From positions 1-64,000 of the forward strand of contig NZ_PVBT01000006.1 in NCBI RefSeq assembly GCF_002980555.1: DNA of 64,000 nt. The letters are read 5' to 3'. The DNA is from Phyllobacterium myrsinacearum. GTDB taxonomy: Bacteria; Pseudomonadota; Alphaproteobacteria; Rhizobiales; Rhizobiaceae. Of this stretch, positions 38,358 through 48,014 are shown one piece after another; the stretch's first letter is position 1; every line of letters begins with the position of its first letter. Under the pieces are notes generated by a model, which saw only the letters and a list, made by a program, of their open reading frames with translations, did no database searches and was not told where the DNA came from. Position numbers and translations under genes: made by a program.

Positions 38358-40784
38358 TCAGTGCGCGATCTGCGCCGAAGCGTCATCTTCGACCACGGCG
38401 GCGGCAGGCACATTGACCGGCTCCGTCCATTCGATCGGCTCCGGCTGACGCACGAGCGCATGCCTGATCACTTCCCCGGCACGCGATACCGGGATGATCT
38501 CAAGGCCGTTCTTCACATTGTCCGGAATCTCCGCCAGATCCTTGGCGTTTTCTTCCGGGATCAGAACCGTCTTGATGCCGCCGCGCAGGGCAGCCAGCAG
38601 CTTCTCCTTCAGGCCGCCAATCGGCAGGACCCGTCCGCGCAGCGTGATCTCGCCGGTCATGGCGATATCCTTGCGGACCGGAATACCGGTCAGGATCGAG
38701 ACAATGGCCGTCACCATCGCAATACCGGCCGACGGACCATCCTTCGGCGTCGCGCCTTCCGGCACGTGCACATGGATGTCCCTGCGGTCGAACAGCGGCG
38801 GCTCGACGCCGAAATCGATGGCTCTGGAGCGGACATAGGATGCCGCTGCGGAAATCGATTCCTTCATCACGTCGCGCAGGTTGCCCGTCACGGTCATGCG
38901 GCCCTTGCCGGGCATCATGACGCCTTCGATGGTCAGCAGTTCGCCGCCCACCTCGGTCCAGGCAAGACCCGTGACAACGCCCACCTGATCTTCACCGTCG
39001 ATCTGGCCGAAGCGGAATTTCTGCACGCCGAGATAGTCGTTGATGTTGGCCTCCGTGACCTTCACCGTCTTCTTGGTCTTCGACTTCAGAATTTCCGTCA
39101 CTGCCTTGCGGGCAAGCTTCATCAGTTCCCGTTCGAGACTGCGCACACCGGCTTCCCGCGTGTAATCGCGGACGATGGCACGAATCGCGCCTTCCGATAC
39201 GGAAAACTCCTTCGGCTGCAACGCATGATCGCGGATGGCCTTGGGCAGGAGGTGCCGCTTGGCAATCTCGACCTTCTCGTCTTCCGTGTAACCGGCAATA
39301 CGGATGATCTCCATGCGGTCCATCAACGGACCGGGGATGTTCAGCGTATTGGCCGTCGTCACGAACATCACGTTCGAGAGGTCATATTCGACCTCGAGAT
39401 AGTGATCCATGAAGGTTGAGTTCTGTTCCGGATCAAGCACCTCGAGCAGAGCCGATGACGGATCGCCGCGGAAATCCTGGCCCATCTTGTCGATTTCATC
39501 GAGCAGGAAGAGCGGATTGGACTTCTTTGCCTTCTTCATCGACTGGATGACCTTGCCGGGCATCGAACCGATATAGGTGCGGCGGTGACCGCGGATTTCA
39601 GCCTCGTCACGCACGCCGCCGAGCGACATGCGGACATATTCACGGCCGGTCGCCTTGGCGATCGAACGGGCGAGCGAGGTCTTACCGACGCCGGGAGGAC
39701 CAACGAGGCACAGGATCGGACCCTTGATCTTGGTCGACCGCGACTGCACGGCGAGATATTCCACGATCCGGTCTTTCACCTTGTCGAGGCCGTAATGCTC
39801 GGCATCCAGAATCTCGTCGGCGAGGTTCAGGTCGTTCTTCACCTTCGACTTCTTGCCCCACGGAATGGTCAGCAGCCAGTCGAGATAATTGCGCACAACC
39901 GTCGCTTCGGCGGACATCGGGCTCATCTGGCGAAGCTTCTTCAGCTCCTGATTGGCCTTTTCGCGCGCTTCCTTGGAGAATTTCGTCTTCTTGATGCGCT
40001 CTTCCAGCTCGGCTGCCTCGTCGCGGCCGTCTTCGCCGTCGCCGAGTTCCTTCTGGATCGCCTTCATCTGTTCATTGAGGTAGTACTCGCGCTGGGTCTT
40101 CTCCATCTGGCGCTTGACGCGCGAACGGATACGCTTTTCCACCTGAAGAACGGAAATTTCCGACTCCATGAACGACATGGCCTTTTCCAGCCGTGCGCGC
40201 ACGGACAGGATCGACAGCATGTCCTGCTTCTCGGGAATCTTGATCGCAAGATGCGAGGCGACCGTATCGGCCAGCTTCGAGTAGTCCTCGATCTGTCCGG
40301 CAGCGCCAACGACTTCAGGCGAAATCTTCTTGTTCAGCTTCACGTAGTTTTCAAAGTCCGACACGACGGAGCGGGCCAGGGCTTCGATTTCAACGGCGTC
40401 TTCGGCGGGTTCCGACAGCGTCGTGGCATTGGCTTCGTGGTAATCCTCGCGGTCGCTGAAACCGGTGATTTCAGCGCGAGCAATACCTTCGACCAAAACC
40501 TTGACCGTACCGTCCGGCAGTTTCAGCAACTGCAGGACATTGGCGATGGTGCCGATGTTGTAGATGGCATCCGCCTGCGGATCATCATCCGCAGCGTTCT
40601 TCTGTGTGGCAAGCAGGATTTGCTTGTCGACGCCCATCACTTCCTCAAGTGCGCGAATGGATTTTTCGCGACCGACAAAGAGCGGAACGATCATGTGTGG
40701 GAAGACAACGATATCGCGCAATGGCAAAACGGCATAAAGCCCGCTTTCTCCACCCGCCAGTGTCTTCTTGCTTGCAACCGTCAT
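38358..40784 (-). CDS. lon: ATP-dependent protease Lon
   Basis: 808 residues. N-terminal substrate domain (about 15-210), AAA+ module with Walker A GPPGVGKTS and LFLLDEIDKMG, then the protease domain with the catalytic serine in PKDGPSAG and the partner lysine about 40 residues later (GGLKEKLLAA). It degrades misfolded and regulatory proteins; in alphaproteobacteria these include CcrM and DnaA. It is the third protease gene of the clpP-clpX-lon series, but 480 bases separate it from clpX. Confidence 0.98.
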   Translation of the reverse strand: MTVASKKTLAGGESGLYAVLPLRDIVVFPHMIVPLFVGREKSIRALEEVMGVDKQILLATQKNAADDDPQADAIYNIGTIANVLQLLKLPDGTVKVLVEGIARAEITGFSDREDYHEANATTLSEPAEDAVEIEALARSVVSDFENYVKLNKKISPEVVGAAGQIEDYSKLADTVASHLAIKIPEKQDMLSILSVRARLEKAMSFMESEISVLQVEKRIRSRVKRQMEKTQREYYLNEQMKAIQKELGDGEDGRDEAAELEERIKKTKFSKEAREKANQELKKLRQMSPMSAEATVVRNYLDWLLTIPWGKKSKVKNDLNLADEILDAEHYGLDKVKDRIVEYLAVQSRSTKIKGPILCLVGPPGVGKTSLARSIAKATGREYVRMSLGGVRDEAEIRGHRRTYIGSMPGKVIQSMKKAKKSNPLFLLDEIDKMGQDFRGDPSSALLEVLDPEQNSTFMDHYLEVEYDLSNVMFVTTANTLNIPGPLMDRMEIIRIAGYTEDEKVEIAKRHLLPKAIRDHALQPKEFSVSEGAIRAIVRDYTREAGVRSLERELMKLARKAVTEILKSKTKKTVKVTEANINDYLGVQKFRFGQIDGEDQVGVVTGLAWTEVGGELLTIEGVMMPGKGRMTVTGNLRDVMKESISAAASYVRSRAIDFGVEPPLFDRRDIHVHVPEGATPKDGPSAGIAMVTAIVSILTGIPVRKDIAMTGEITLRGRVLPIGGLKEKLLAALRGGIKTVLIPEENAKDLAEIPDNVKNGLEIIPVSRAGEVIRHALVRQPEPIEWTEPVNVPAAAVVEDDASAQIAH

Positions 40785-41207
40785 TTCATGTCCTTTCTCA
40801 GGCCAATCGGCCTAGATCGCCACATCCGGGTACCCTTTGGTTGCCTGATCTTTCCAAAAGTCGGGATCACTTTTGGGGATCATGCGAAGAGCGGCATACG
40901 ACCGGCTGTGCAGCTTAACCTTTACTTGGAGTGGCGGGGCTCTGGTTTCAAGCGCCCCGGTTTCAAGCTCGGTCACAGAATCGTAATCTATCCTGCTCCT
41001 ACCAAACTCCAAGCGCAATCTTTTGCGATGCAGCACACCTCTGAAGAGGATGATTTTCGTGGAAATCATCTGTCGACGGGGGCGATACTGCCCGGCCTAC
41101 ACTGTCTTACCGACGCTGCTCTGCAAAAATTGTGCGCCCCTTGTGGTTAATCAACCGTAAATATTGTTTCGTGGCGCAATTAAGACCCGCAACAAACGCC
41201 AAGGTCA
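40785..41207. other. Lon-clpX intergenic region with a 10-base direct repeat
   Basis: About 420 bases with the lon leader and promoter. On the minus strand GCTTGAAACC occurs twice, at 40968-40959 and 40953-40944, 15 bases apart. CTTGAA is the -35 of heat-shock promoters, but no fitting -10 was found. An 85-residue frame at 40812-41069 on the minus strand has no family features and no ribosome site, and is not called. Confidence 0.5.
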
Positions 41208-41237
41208 AAATGCAAAAGGCTCCGCTGATGCGGAGCC
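41208..41237 (-). terminator. Terminator after clpX
   Basis: On the minus strand GGCTCCGC-ATCA-GCGGAGCC followed by TTTTGCATTTT, starting 29 bases beyond the clpX stop. Confidence 0.85.
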
Positions 41238-41265
41238 CCTGCTTCCCAGGCATTGGTTCGGCGCC

Positions 41266-42540
41266 TTAGGCCGAAACATTGCCCTTTTCTTCCTTGCGCT
41301 CGGCATAGATGTAGAGCGGGCGCGAATTGCCCTCAACCACATCGCCGGAGATGACAACTTCCTGCACGCCATCGAGCGTCGGCAGCTCATACATCGTGTC
41401 AAGCAGGATCTTTTCCATGATCGAACGCAGGCCGCGTGCGCCGGTCTTGCGGGCAATGGCCTTGAGGGCGATTGCCTTCAGCGCGTCCTCATGGAACGTC
41501 AGCTCGACGTTTTCCATGTCGAACAGGCGCTGGTACTGCTTGACCAGGGCGTTCTTCGGTTCCGACAGAATCTGCACCAGGGCAGCTTCGTCGAGATCCT
41601 CGAGCGTGGCGATGACAGGCAGACGGCCGACAAATTCGGGGATGAGACCGAATTTCAACAGATCTTCCGGTTCAAGCTCGCGGAAGATCGCGCCGACGCG
41701 GCGATCATCCGGCGCCTTCACCGCAGCGCTGAAGCCGATGGACGTCTTCTCGCCGCGTGCCGAGATGATCTTGTCGAGACCGGCAAAGGCACCGCCGCAG
41801 ATGAACAGGATGTTGGTCGTGTCCACCTGCAGGAATTCCTGCTGAGGATGCTTGCGTCCGCCCTGCGGCGGAACGGAAGCGACCGTGCCTTCCATGATCT
41901 TCAGCAGCGCCTGCTGCACGCCCTCACCCGACACGTCGCGTGTGATCGACGGATTGTCGGACTTGCGGCTGATCTTGTCGACTTCGTCGATATAGACGAT
42001 GCCGCGCTGGGCCCGCTCGACATTGTAGTCGGCCGACTGCAGCAGCTTGAGAATGATGTTCTCGACATCCTCGCCGACATAACCGGCTTCCGTCAGCGTC
42101 GTCGCGTCTGCCATTGTAAACGGCACGTCGATGATGCGGGCGAGCGATTGCGCCAGATAGGTTTTGCCGCAACCGGTTGGGCCAACGAGAAGGATGTTGG
42201 ACTTCGCCAGTTCGACTTCATTGTTTTTCGATGCGTGGGCCAACCGCTTATAGTGGTTGTGCACCGCGACAGAGAGAACACGCTTGGCATGGTTCTGGCC
42301 GATGACGTAATCATCGAGCACCGCCATGATTTCCTGCGGCGTCGGAACGCCTTCGCGGGATTTCACCATCGAGGATTTGTTTTCCTCGCGGATGATGTCC
42401 ATGCACAGCTCAACGCATTCATCGCAGATGAAAACAGTCGGGCCCGCAATCAACTTGCGAACTTCGTGCTGGCTCTTCCCGCAAAACGAGCAATAAAGCG
42501 TATTCTTTGAATCACCGCCGCCGTTGCTGACTTTGCTCAT
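41266..42540 (-). CDS. clpX: ClpX ATPase subunit of ClpXP
   Basis: 424 residues. N-terminal zinc domain with CSFCGKSQ and [10 protein letters not shown], Walker A GPTGCGKT, Walker [10 protein letters not shown], the pore loop GYVGED, and the IGF-type ClpP loop (TSIGFSAA). It unfolds tagged or adaptor-bound substrates for ClpP, including CtrA in relatives, which links to divK/pleD at the left end. GAAAGGA precedes the start. It lies 231 bases after clpP, so it may have its own promoter. Confidence 0.98.
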   Translation of the reverse strand: MSKVSNGGGDSKNTLYCSFCGKSQHEVRKLIAGPTVFICDECVELCMDIIREENKSSMVKSREGVPTPQEIMAVLDDYVIGQNHAKRVLSVAVHNHYKRLAHASKNNEVELAKSNILLVGPTGCGKTYLAQSLARIIDVPFTMADATTLTEAGYVGEDVENIILKLLQSADYNVERAQRGIVYIDEVDKISRKSDNPSITRDVSGEGVQQALLKIMEGTVASVPPQGGRKHPQQEFLQVDTTNILFICGGAFAGLDKIISARGEKTSIGFSAAVKAPDDRRVGAIFRELEPEDLLKFGLIPEFVGRLPVIATLEDLDEAALVQILSEPKNALVKQYQRLFDMENVELTFHEDALKAIALKAIARKTGARGLRSIMEKILLDTMYELPTLDGVQEVVISGDVVEGNSRPLYIYAERKEEKGNVSA

Positions 42541-42771
42541 TGCAGTTTCCTTTCAGTATCGGCGCCCTGTTTGGCCGGGAACCGTTCACCCCCTTTGGGA
42601 CTCTGCCCTGCGGGGAATGATTCGAATAGTAATTCGAAGAATAGGCTTCCTCTACTCACCAATCACTTAACGTAGCGTCTGTTGGCCTGCATGCAAGCCG
42701 GATGTGTGGCAAAAAGTCCGCATCCGGGTCAAAAAAAGTTCATTCCCGACCCGGTGCGGCCATTTAGCCGG

Positions 42772-43401
42772 TTACTTTGTATCCCCTTCGATGATCGCAC
42801 GGGATTCGAGCACCTTGTCGATAAGACCGAACTCGAGTGATTCCTGTGCCGTCATGAAGTGATCGCGGTCGAGAGTCTTCTCGATTGTCTCGTAGTCGCG
42901 GCCCGTGTGTTTGACATAGATCTCGTTGAGGCGGCGCTTCATCTTGATGATGTCCTGGGCATGGCGCTCGATGTCCGATGCCTGCCCCTGGAAACCGCCT
43001 GACGGCTGGTGCAGCATGATGCGGGCGTTGGGCAGCACGAAGCGCATGTCCTTTTCACCGGCTGTCAGAAGCAGCGAACCCATCGAGGCGGCCTGACCGA
43101 AGCACAGGGTCGAAACGGCCGGGCGGATGAACTGCATGGTGTCGTAGATCGCCATGCCCGACGTGACCACGCCGCCGGGTGAATTGATGTAGAGGTTGAT
43201 CTCTTTCTTCGGATTTTCCGATTCAAGGAACAGAAGCTGGGCGCAGATCAGCGTCGCCATGCCGTCCTCGATGGGTCCGGTAATGAAAATGATGCGTTCT
43301 TTCAGCAGGCGCGAGAAAATATCATAGGCCCGCTCGCCCCGGTTGGTCTGCTCGACGACCATGGGTACGAGGTTCATTGCTGTTTCGATTGGATCTCTCA
43401 T
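42772..43401 (-). CDS. clpP: ClpP protease subunit
   Basis: 209 residues with the catalytic Ser106 in GQAASMGS and His131 in MLHQPSGG. The N-terminal propeptide-like stretch before [14 protein letters not shown] is the normal length. It forms the tetradecameric barrel used with ClpX and ClpA. A heat-shock type promoter candidate lies about 70-100 bases upstream. Confidence 0.98.
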   Translation of the reverse strand: MRDPIETAMNLVPMVVEQTNRGERAYDIFSRLLKERIIFITGPIEDGMATLICAQLLFLESENPKKEINLYINSPGGVVTSGMAIYDTMQFIRPAVSTLCFGQAASMGSLLLTAGEKDMRFVLPNARIMLHQPSGGFQGQASDIERHAQDIIKMKRRLNEIYVKHTGRDYETIEKTLDRDHFMTAQESLEFGLIDKVLESRAIIEGDTK

Positions 43402-43468
43402 CGGTGGGCCTCAGCGTTTTTGGAGAACAAGGGGAGCAAAAGCCCCCAGATTCGTGGATTACACATTC

Positions 43469-43501
43469 GATACATAGGGCGTTGCCACCCTGTTCCGCAA
43501 G
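43469..43501 (-). promoter_or_regulatory. Candidate RpoH (sigma-32) promoter of clpP
   Basis: On the minus strand CTTG (43501-43498), a 19-base spacer and CCTATGTATC (43478-43469) agree with the alphaproteobacterial heat-shock pattern CTTG-N17/18-CYTATNTNNG except for a slightly long spacer and the last base. The leader to the clpP ATG would be about 60 bases. Confidence 0.4.
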
Positions 43502-43547
43502 ATGTTCTGCCGCCATCCCGTAAGGAGCGCAAGCGCAGGACCGCTTT

Positions 43548-44651
43548 TTACGCGGCTTCCGCCCGCAACCAGCGCTGCAGCAGCGGCACATCGCCGGTTC
43601 CCAGCGTTTGCGCAACCCGCCGCCCGACAGCTGTACCGAATTTGTATCCGTGTCCGGAACAGGCCGAGACGACGAGGCATTTGTCCCGCTCCACGGCGAA
43701 AAACCGCTCATCGTCCGTGAAGGTGTAGGCGCATGTCACGACGCTGCTCACCCGGTATTCGCCGATCCGCTGCAGCGGCGGGGCGAAGAGGTCGCGGATC
43801 GCCTCGCCCTCGCCCGCCTCGGCGACACGGGCAGCGTCGGCATCGGCCGATTTGCGCTTGTGCAGGCCCGAACCGAATTTCAGGCCGCCGCCGCCGCTGG
43901 CCGGAATGATATAACCGTCGGTACGCCCACCCACGTCGAGCACGACGGGAGAATGCTCCCAGGCTGCCCGCAAATCCGCAGGCGGTTCGAGATAGACCAC
44001 GGCCGTCCGGTAGATGGTAAGGGACGAGACGAGATCGGGGAACAGTTTTGTCACCCAGGCCCCTGCCGTCACCACCACCTTGTCGGCTGTGATCACCGTG
44101 CCGTCCGCAAGGGTCACCGCACCCGCGGCGCTGTCGACGGCGGTCACCCTGGTGTTTTCCAGAAGCGTGGCGCCATGCGCACGCAGCCAGCGCGCCATGT
44201 CCCCGGCGATCCTGCGGCAATGCAGCGCTCCGCCTTCCGGCGAGAAGAACGCATAGCGGAACGTGCCCGCTTCCAGATAACCACAGCGCCTTATGGCTTC
44301 GGCCGGCTCATAAAGCTCAAGGGGATAACCGCCCCGCTCGAGCCCCTTGCGGTATTCCTCGGCGTCATCGCCCGCTTCGCGCGATATGCAGATGAAGCCG
44401 CGCGGATCGAGATGGCTCGCGCCGATGTCCTGCCACAGCTCATCCCACGCCGCATAGGCCTCCGAAATGGCATCGGCATACCCGCCGGCGGCACCATAGG
44501 CGCGGCGGATGATGCGGTGATGGTCACCGGAGGCTGCCAGCGGGTTTGGTATCGGCCCCTGCTCGATCAGCGTCACCGTATGACCGGCCTTGGTCAGCGA
44601 CCAGGCGCTGGACAGTCCGGCAATTCCTGCTCCGACGATGGTGATTTTCAT
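43548..44651 (-). CDS. FAD-dependent amine oxidase, SolA/sarcosine-oxidase type
   Basis: 367 residues. The FAD-binding dinucleotide fold is VGAGIAGLSSAWSL at the N-terminus. TCAYTFTDDERF near residue 310 corresponds to the motif that holds the covalently flavinylated cysteine of monomeric sarcosine oxidase and N-methyltryptophan oxidase, and CSGHGYKFG near the end is the second FAD/active-site loop. It should oxidise a secondary amino acid (N-methyl compound or similar) to release hydrogen peroxide; the exact substrate is not clear. It diverges from the barstar gene 40 bases away. Confidence 0.85.
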   Translation of the reverse strand: MKITIVGAGIAGLSSAWSLTKAGHTVTLIEQGPIPNPLAASGDHHRIIRRAYGAAGGYADAISEAYAAWDELWQDIGASHLDPRGFICISREAGDDAEEYRKGLERGGYPLELYEPAEAIRRCGYLEAGTFRYAFFSPEGGALHCRRIAGDMARWLRAHGATLLENTRVTAVDSAAGAVTLADGTVITADKVVVTAGAWVTKLFPDLVSSLTIYRTAVVYLEPPADLRAAWEHSPVVLDVGGRTDGYIIPASGGGGLKFGSGLHKRKSADADAARVAEAGEGEAIRDLFAPPLQRIGEYRVSSVVTCAYTFTDDERFFAVERDKCLVVSACSGHGYKFGTAVGRRVAQTLGTGDVPLLQRWLRAEAA

Positions 44652-44691
44652 GATGGGGTCCTGCTATGACTGCTGAAGGAGGGAGATTCGC

Positions 44692-45027
44692 ATGCAATAT
44701 GAAACCATTCGCATCGATTGCTCAAACATTTTCGACGCGCAGAGCTTTCACCGCGTGTTTGCCGCCGCGTTTGGCTTCCCCTCCTTCTACGGCGCCAACA
44801 TGGACGCCTGGATCGATTGCATGACATCGCTTGATGCACCCGATGACGGCATGACGTCCGTCACCGTTGGCAAAGGCGGCATCGTGGTGCTGCAGCTCGA
44901 TGCTGCCGCACAGATGCGCACGCGCTGCCGCCGTGTCTATGACGACCTTCTCGACTGCGCTGGTTTCGTCAACTGGCGCCGCATGCAAAGCGGTGATCCG
45001 CCCATTCTCTGTCTCTCCTTCGCTTGA
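44692..45027 (+). CDS. Barstar-family ribonuclease inhibitor, orphan
   Basis: 111 residues. IRIDCSNIFDAQSFHRVFAAA, then FGFPSFYGANMDAWIDCM (residues 27-44), is the barstar signature; the acidic helix face for barnase binding is around D38-D42. Length exceeds B. amyloliquefaciens barstar (89) by about 20 residues at the C-terminus. Barstars neutralise secreted or contact-delivered ribonucleases. No barnase-like toxin gene is next to it, so it may be an immunity gene for a toxin made elsewhere. It has GGAGGGAG before the start. Confidence 0.85.
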   Translation: MQYETIRIDCSNIFDAQSFHRVFAAAFGFPSFYGANMDAWIDCMTSLDAPDDGMTSVTVGKGGIVVLQLDAAAQMRTRCRRVYDDLLDCAGFVNWRRMQSGDPPILCLSFA

Positions 45028-45045
45028 CCCACGGTATATCTGATC

Positions 45046-46296
45046 ATGACACCTGCCACACCAGCCTCATTCCAGTTCACGCCTGCCACCCGCCATCTGC
45101 GGCTCGATCCGCACGATCAGGTCTTTGTGCAGAATCCCTATGGCGCCTATGCCGCGCTGCATGCGCAGACATCGGCGTTCTTCTGGGAGGAATACGGGTT
45201 CTGGTGTTTCATCGGCTATGACAGCGTCAACAAATTATTGCGCGACCGCCGCTTCGGCAGGGAAAACCGCCATGGCATCGCCGATTCTCAGGGCAATACC
45301 GGTGATCGTGCACACCTCAAAGACTTCGACCACGTCGAAAAATTCTCGATGCTGGAGCTGGAACCGCCCACCCACACCCGGCTGCGCACGCTGGTGAACC
45401 GCGCTTTCGTCTCCCGGCAGGTGGAAAGGCTGCGCCCGCGCATCGAGACGCTGGCGCACGCGCTGATCGACCGCTTCGAAGCAAAGGGCAAAGCCGATCT
45501 CATCGCCGATTTCGCCACACCCATTCCGGTCACCGTGATTGCTGAAATGCTGGGGGTGCCGACGGAAGCGGCGCCGCGGCTTCTCGACTGGTCGCACCGC
45601 ATGGTTGCGATGTACATGCATGGCCGCAACCGCCGGTCGGAAGACAGCGCCAATGCCGCCGCCGCCGAATTCTCCGGCTTCCTCAGGGACTATGCCGGAC
45701 GGCGGCGCAGCGAACCGGCCGACGATCTTCTCAGCCTGCTGCTGGCGGCCGAGGCGGATGGTGCGAAACTCTCCGAGGATGAGCTGATCACCACCGCAAT
45801 CCTGCTGCTCAATGCCGGGCACGAAGCCACGGTGCACCAGACCGGCAATGCGGTCAAAACCATTGTGGAAAGCGGCCGCAGCGCCGCCGCACTGTTTCAC
45901 GATGCCGATTCGACGGCGCGAACGGTCGAGGAATGCCTGCGCTTCGACGCGCCGCTGCATATGTTCACGCGCTACGCCTATGAGGAGATCGACCTTGGCG
46001 ATGGCATTGCGGTGAAGCCCGGCGACCAGATCGGCCTGATGCTGGGCGCAGGCAACCGCGACCCCAACGCTTTCGCCGAGGCCGGTGCCTTTCTGCCGGA
46101 GCGGTCAGACCAGAAAAACCTGTCCTTTGGCGCGGGTATCCATTTCTGCATTGGCGCGCCGCTGGCGCGGCTGGAACTGCAGGTCTCGCTCAAAGTGCTG
46201 TTCGACCGGCTTCCCGGGCTGCACTTCAAGCAAGCGCCGCGCTTCAAGGATACCTATCATTTCCATGGGCTGGAGCGGCTGGACGCGGAGTGGTAA
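45046..46296 (+). CDS. Cytochrome P450
   Basis: 416 residues, class I bacterial size. Heme-binding loop LSFGAGIHFCIGAPLARLE with the axial Cys, EXXR in VEECLRFDAPLH, and the I-helix LLNAGHEATVHQ, in which the usual AGxxT reads AGHEAT. No membrane anchor, so soluble, and it needs a ferredoxin/reductase pair that is not in the window. Substrate unknown. It starts 18 bases after the barstar gene, and converges on the cupin gene with only 13 bases between. Confidence 0.92.
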   Translation: MTPATPASFQFTPATRHLRLDPHDQVFVQNPYGAYAALHAQTSAFFWEEYGFWCFIGYDSVNKLLRDRRFGRENRHGIADSQGNTGDRAHLKDFDHVEKFSMLELEPPTHTRLRTLVNRAFVSRQVERLRPRIETLAHALIDRFEAKGKADLIADFATPIPVTVIAEMLGVPTEAAPRLLDWSHRMVAMYMHGRNRRSEDSANAAAAEFSGFLRDYAGRRRSEPADDLLSLLLAAEADGAKLSEDELITTAILLLNAGHEATVHQTGNAVKTIVESGRSAAALFHDADSTARTVEECLRFDAPLHMFTRYAYEEIDLGDGIAVKPGDQIGLMLGAGNRDPNAFAEAGAFLPERSDQKNLSFGAGIHFCIGAPLARLELQVSLKVLFDRLPGLHFKQAPRFKDTYHFHGLERLDAEW

Positions 46297-46309
46297 GCAA
46301 GAATGGGCG

Positions 46310-46660
46310 CTACAACCGGATCACATATTCCTTGCGCGTGGTTTCGATGACTTCCCAGGTGCCGCGAAAGCCGGGGCGCAGCACAAAACTGTCTCCCGCC
46401 TGCAAATGCTGCTCCCCGCCGCCCTCTTCCGTGACGACCGAACGGCCGGAGAGGATGTGGCAGAACTCCCACTCGTCATAGACGATGCGCCATTTGCCCG
46501 GCGTTGCTTCCCAGATTCCAGCGTAGAGGCCGCCATCGGCCTCGTCGCAGTTCCAGGTGCGGAACTGCGGATCGCCCGCAATCACCCGGTCTGCCGCCGG
46601 GGCGCCGTGTTCGGGATCGATGCTGCCGAAATCGATGGTGACAAAATGCGATGATGTCAT
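46310..46660 (-). CDS. Cupin-domain protein (DUF861-like)
   Basis: 116 residues, one cupin barrel. GLYAGIWEATPGKWRIVYDE, then WEFCHILSGRSVVTEEGG and GDSFVLRPGFRGTWEV, match the DUF861 (ureidoglycolate-hydrolase-like/glyoxalase-like) cupins. The metal ligands are partly conserved (His in FCHIL, Glu near). Function unknown. It follows metY after 4 bases, so probably one operon. Confidence 0.8.
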   Translation of the reverse strand: MTSSHFVTIDFGSIDPEHGAPAADRVIAGDPQFRTWNCDEADGGLYAGIWEATPGKWRIVYDEWEFCHILSGRSVVTEEGGGEQHLQAGDSFVLRPGFRGTWEVIETTRKEYVIRL

Positions 46661-46664
46661 GGGC

Positions 46665-47951
46665 TTATCCCGCCTTCGTCAGTGCCTGGTCGAGATCGGA
46701 AATCAGATCCTCGACGGTCTCGATGCCGATAGACAGCCGCACGACATCCGGCCCCGCACCCGCGGCGATCTTCTGTGCATCGCTCAATTGCCGGTGCGTG
46801 GTCGATGCGGGATGAATGATCAGGGATTTGGTATCGCCGATATTGGCCAGATGCGAAAACAGCTGCAGGTGCTCGACCAGCTTGACCCCGGCTTCATAGC
46901 CGCCCTTCAGCCCGAAGGTGAAAACCGCACCGGCGCCGCGCGGCGCATATTTCTGCTGCAGGGCATGATAGGGATCATCAGGCAGACCGGCATAGCTGAC
47001 CCAGGCCACCTTTGCATGGCCGGAAAGCCATTGCGCCACTTTCAGCGCATTGTCCGCGTGGCGCTGCATGCGCAGCGGCAAGGTTTCGATGCCGGTCAGG
47101 ATCTGGAACGCGTTGAACGGCGACAGCGCCGGCCCGAGATCGCGCAACCCAAGCACACGGCAGGCGATGGCAAAGGCAAAATTGCCGAAGGTTTCGTGCA
47201 GCACGATGCCGTTATATTCGCTGCGCGGCTCGGACAGCAGCGGATAATTGCCCGACTTCGACCAGTCGAACGTGCCGCAATCGACAATCACCCCGCCCAT
47301 GGAATTGCCATGGCCGCCGAGGAATTTGGTCATGGAATGGACGATGATATCGGCGCCGTGCTCGATGGGGCGGATGAGATAGGGGGACGCCAGCGTGTTG
47401 TCGACGATCAGCGGCAGGCCATGCTTGTGGGCGATGGCAGCGATGGCCTCGATATCGGTGACAATACCGCCGGGATTGGCAAAGCTTTCGATGAAGATGG
47501 CGCGCGTCCGGTCATCAATCTGCGCTTCGAACGAGGCGAGATCGTCGGGCTCCGCCCAGCGCACATGCCAATCGAAGGACTTGAACGACTGGCCGAACTG
47601 ATTGATAGAGCCGCCATAGAGTTTTTTGGAGGCGATGAAATTGTCGCCGGGCTGCATCAATGTGTGAAAGACCAGCAGCTGCGCCGCATGGCCCGACGCA
47701 ACCGCCAGCGCGGCAGTCCCGCCTTCCAGTGCAGCCATGCGCTCTTCGAGCACCGCATTGGTCGGATTGGTGATGCGGGTATAGATATTGCCGAACGCCT
47801 TCAGGCCGAACAGTGACGCGGCATGGTCGGCATCGTCGAAAACAAAGGCTGTCGTCTGGTAGATCGGCGTGGCGCGCGCGCCGGTTGCCGGATCAGGCTG
47901 GGCGCCCGCATGCACGGCAAGAGTCTCAATTCCGGGTGCGCGGTGCGCCAT
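46665..47951 (-). CDS. metY: O-acetylhomoserine sulfhydrylase, MetY type
   Basis: 428 residues of the Cys/Met-metabolism PLP family. The PLP lysine is in HSMTKFLGGHG, and the YTRITNPTN and GTAALAVASGHAAQ segments bind cofactor phosphate. The length and the absence of cystathionine-synthase features favour O-acetylhomoserine aminocarboxypropyltransferase: sulfide or methanethiol plus O-acetylhomoserine to homocysteine or methionine. It sits in the ech-homologue/CoA-binding/metY/cupin unit on the minus strand. No SAM riboswitch is seen in the 63 bases upstream. Confidence 0.93.
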   Translation of the reverse strand: MAHRAPGIETLAVHAGAQPDPATGARATPIYQTTAFVFDDADHAASLFGLKAFGNIYTRITNPTNAVLEERMAALEGGTAALAVASGHAAQLLVFHTLMQPGDNFIASKKLYGGSINQFGQSFKSFDWHVRWAEPDDLASFEAQIDDRTRAIFIESFANPGGIVTDIEAIAAIAHKHGLPLIVDNTLASPYLIRPIEHGADIIVHSMTKFLGGHGNSMGGVIVDCGTFDWSKSGNYPLLSEPRSEYNGIVLHETFGNFAFAIACRVLGLRDLGPALSPFNAFQILTGIETLPLRMQRHADNALKVAQWLSGHAKVAWVSYAGLPDDPYHALQQKYAPRGAGAVFTFGLKGGYEAGVKLVEHLQLFSHLANIGDTKSLIIHPASTTHRQLSDAQKIAAGAGPDVVRLSIGIETVEDLISDLDQALTKAG

Positions 47952-48014
47952 GGTTCATCTCCCTGTCATTCCTGATTTTTCCATACGCTATGGGATTGCG
48001 GCTTTGCCGCCAAC

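Noticed and set aside
40812-41069. 85-codon frame on the minus strand upstream of lon
   Set aside because: No family pattern, no ribosome site; biased composition. Could not be excluded but not supported.
47952-48014. SAM riboswitch upstream of metY
   Set aside because: Only 63 bases, with no pseudoknot-like SAM-II pattern visible.
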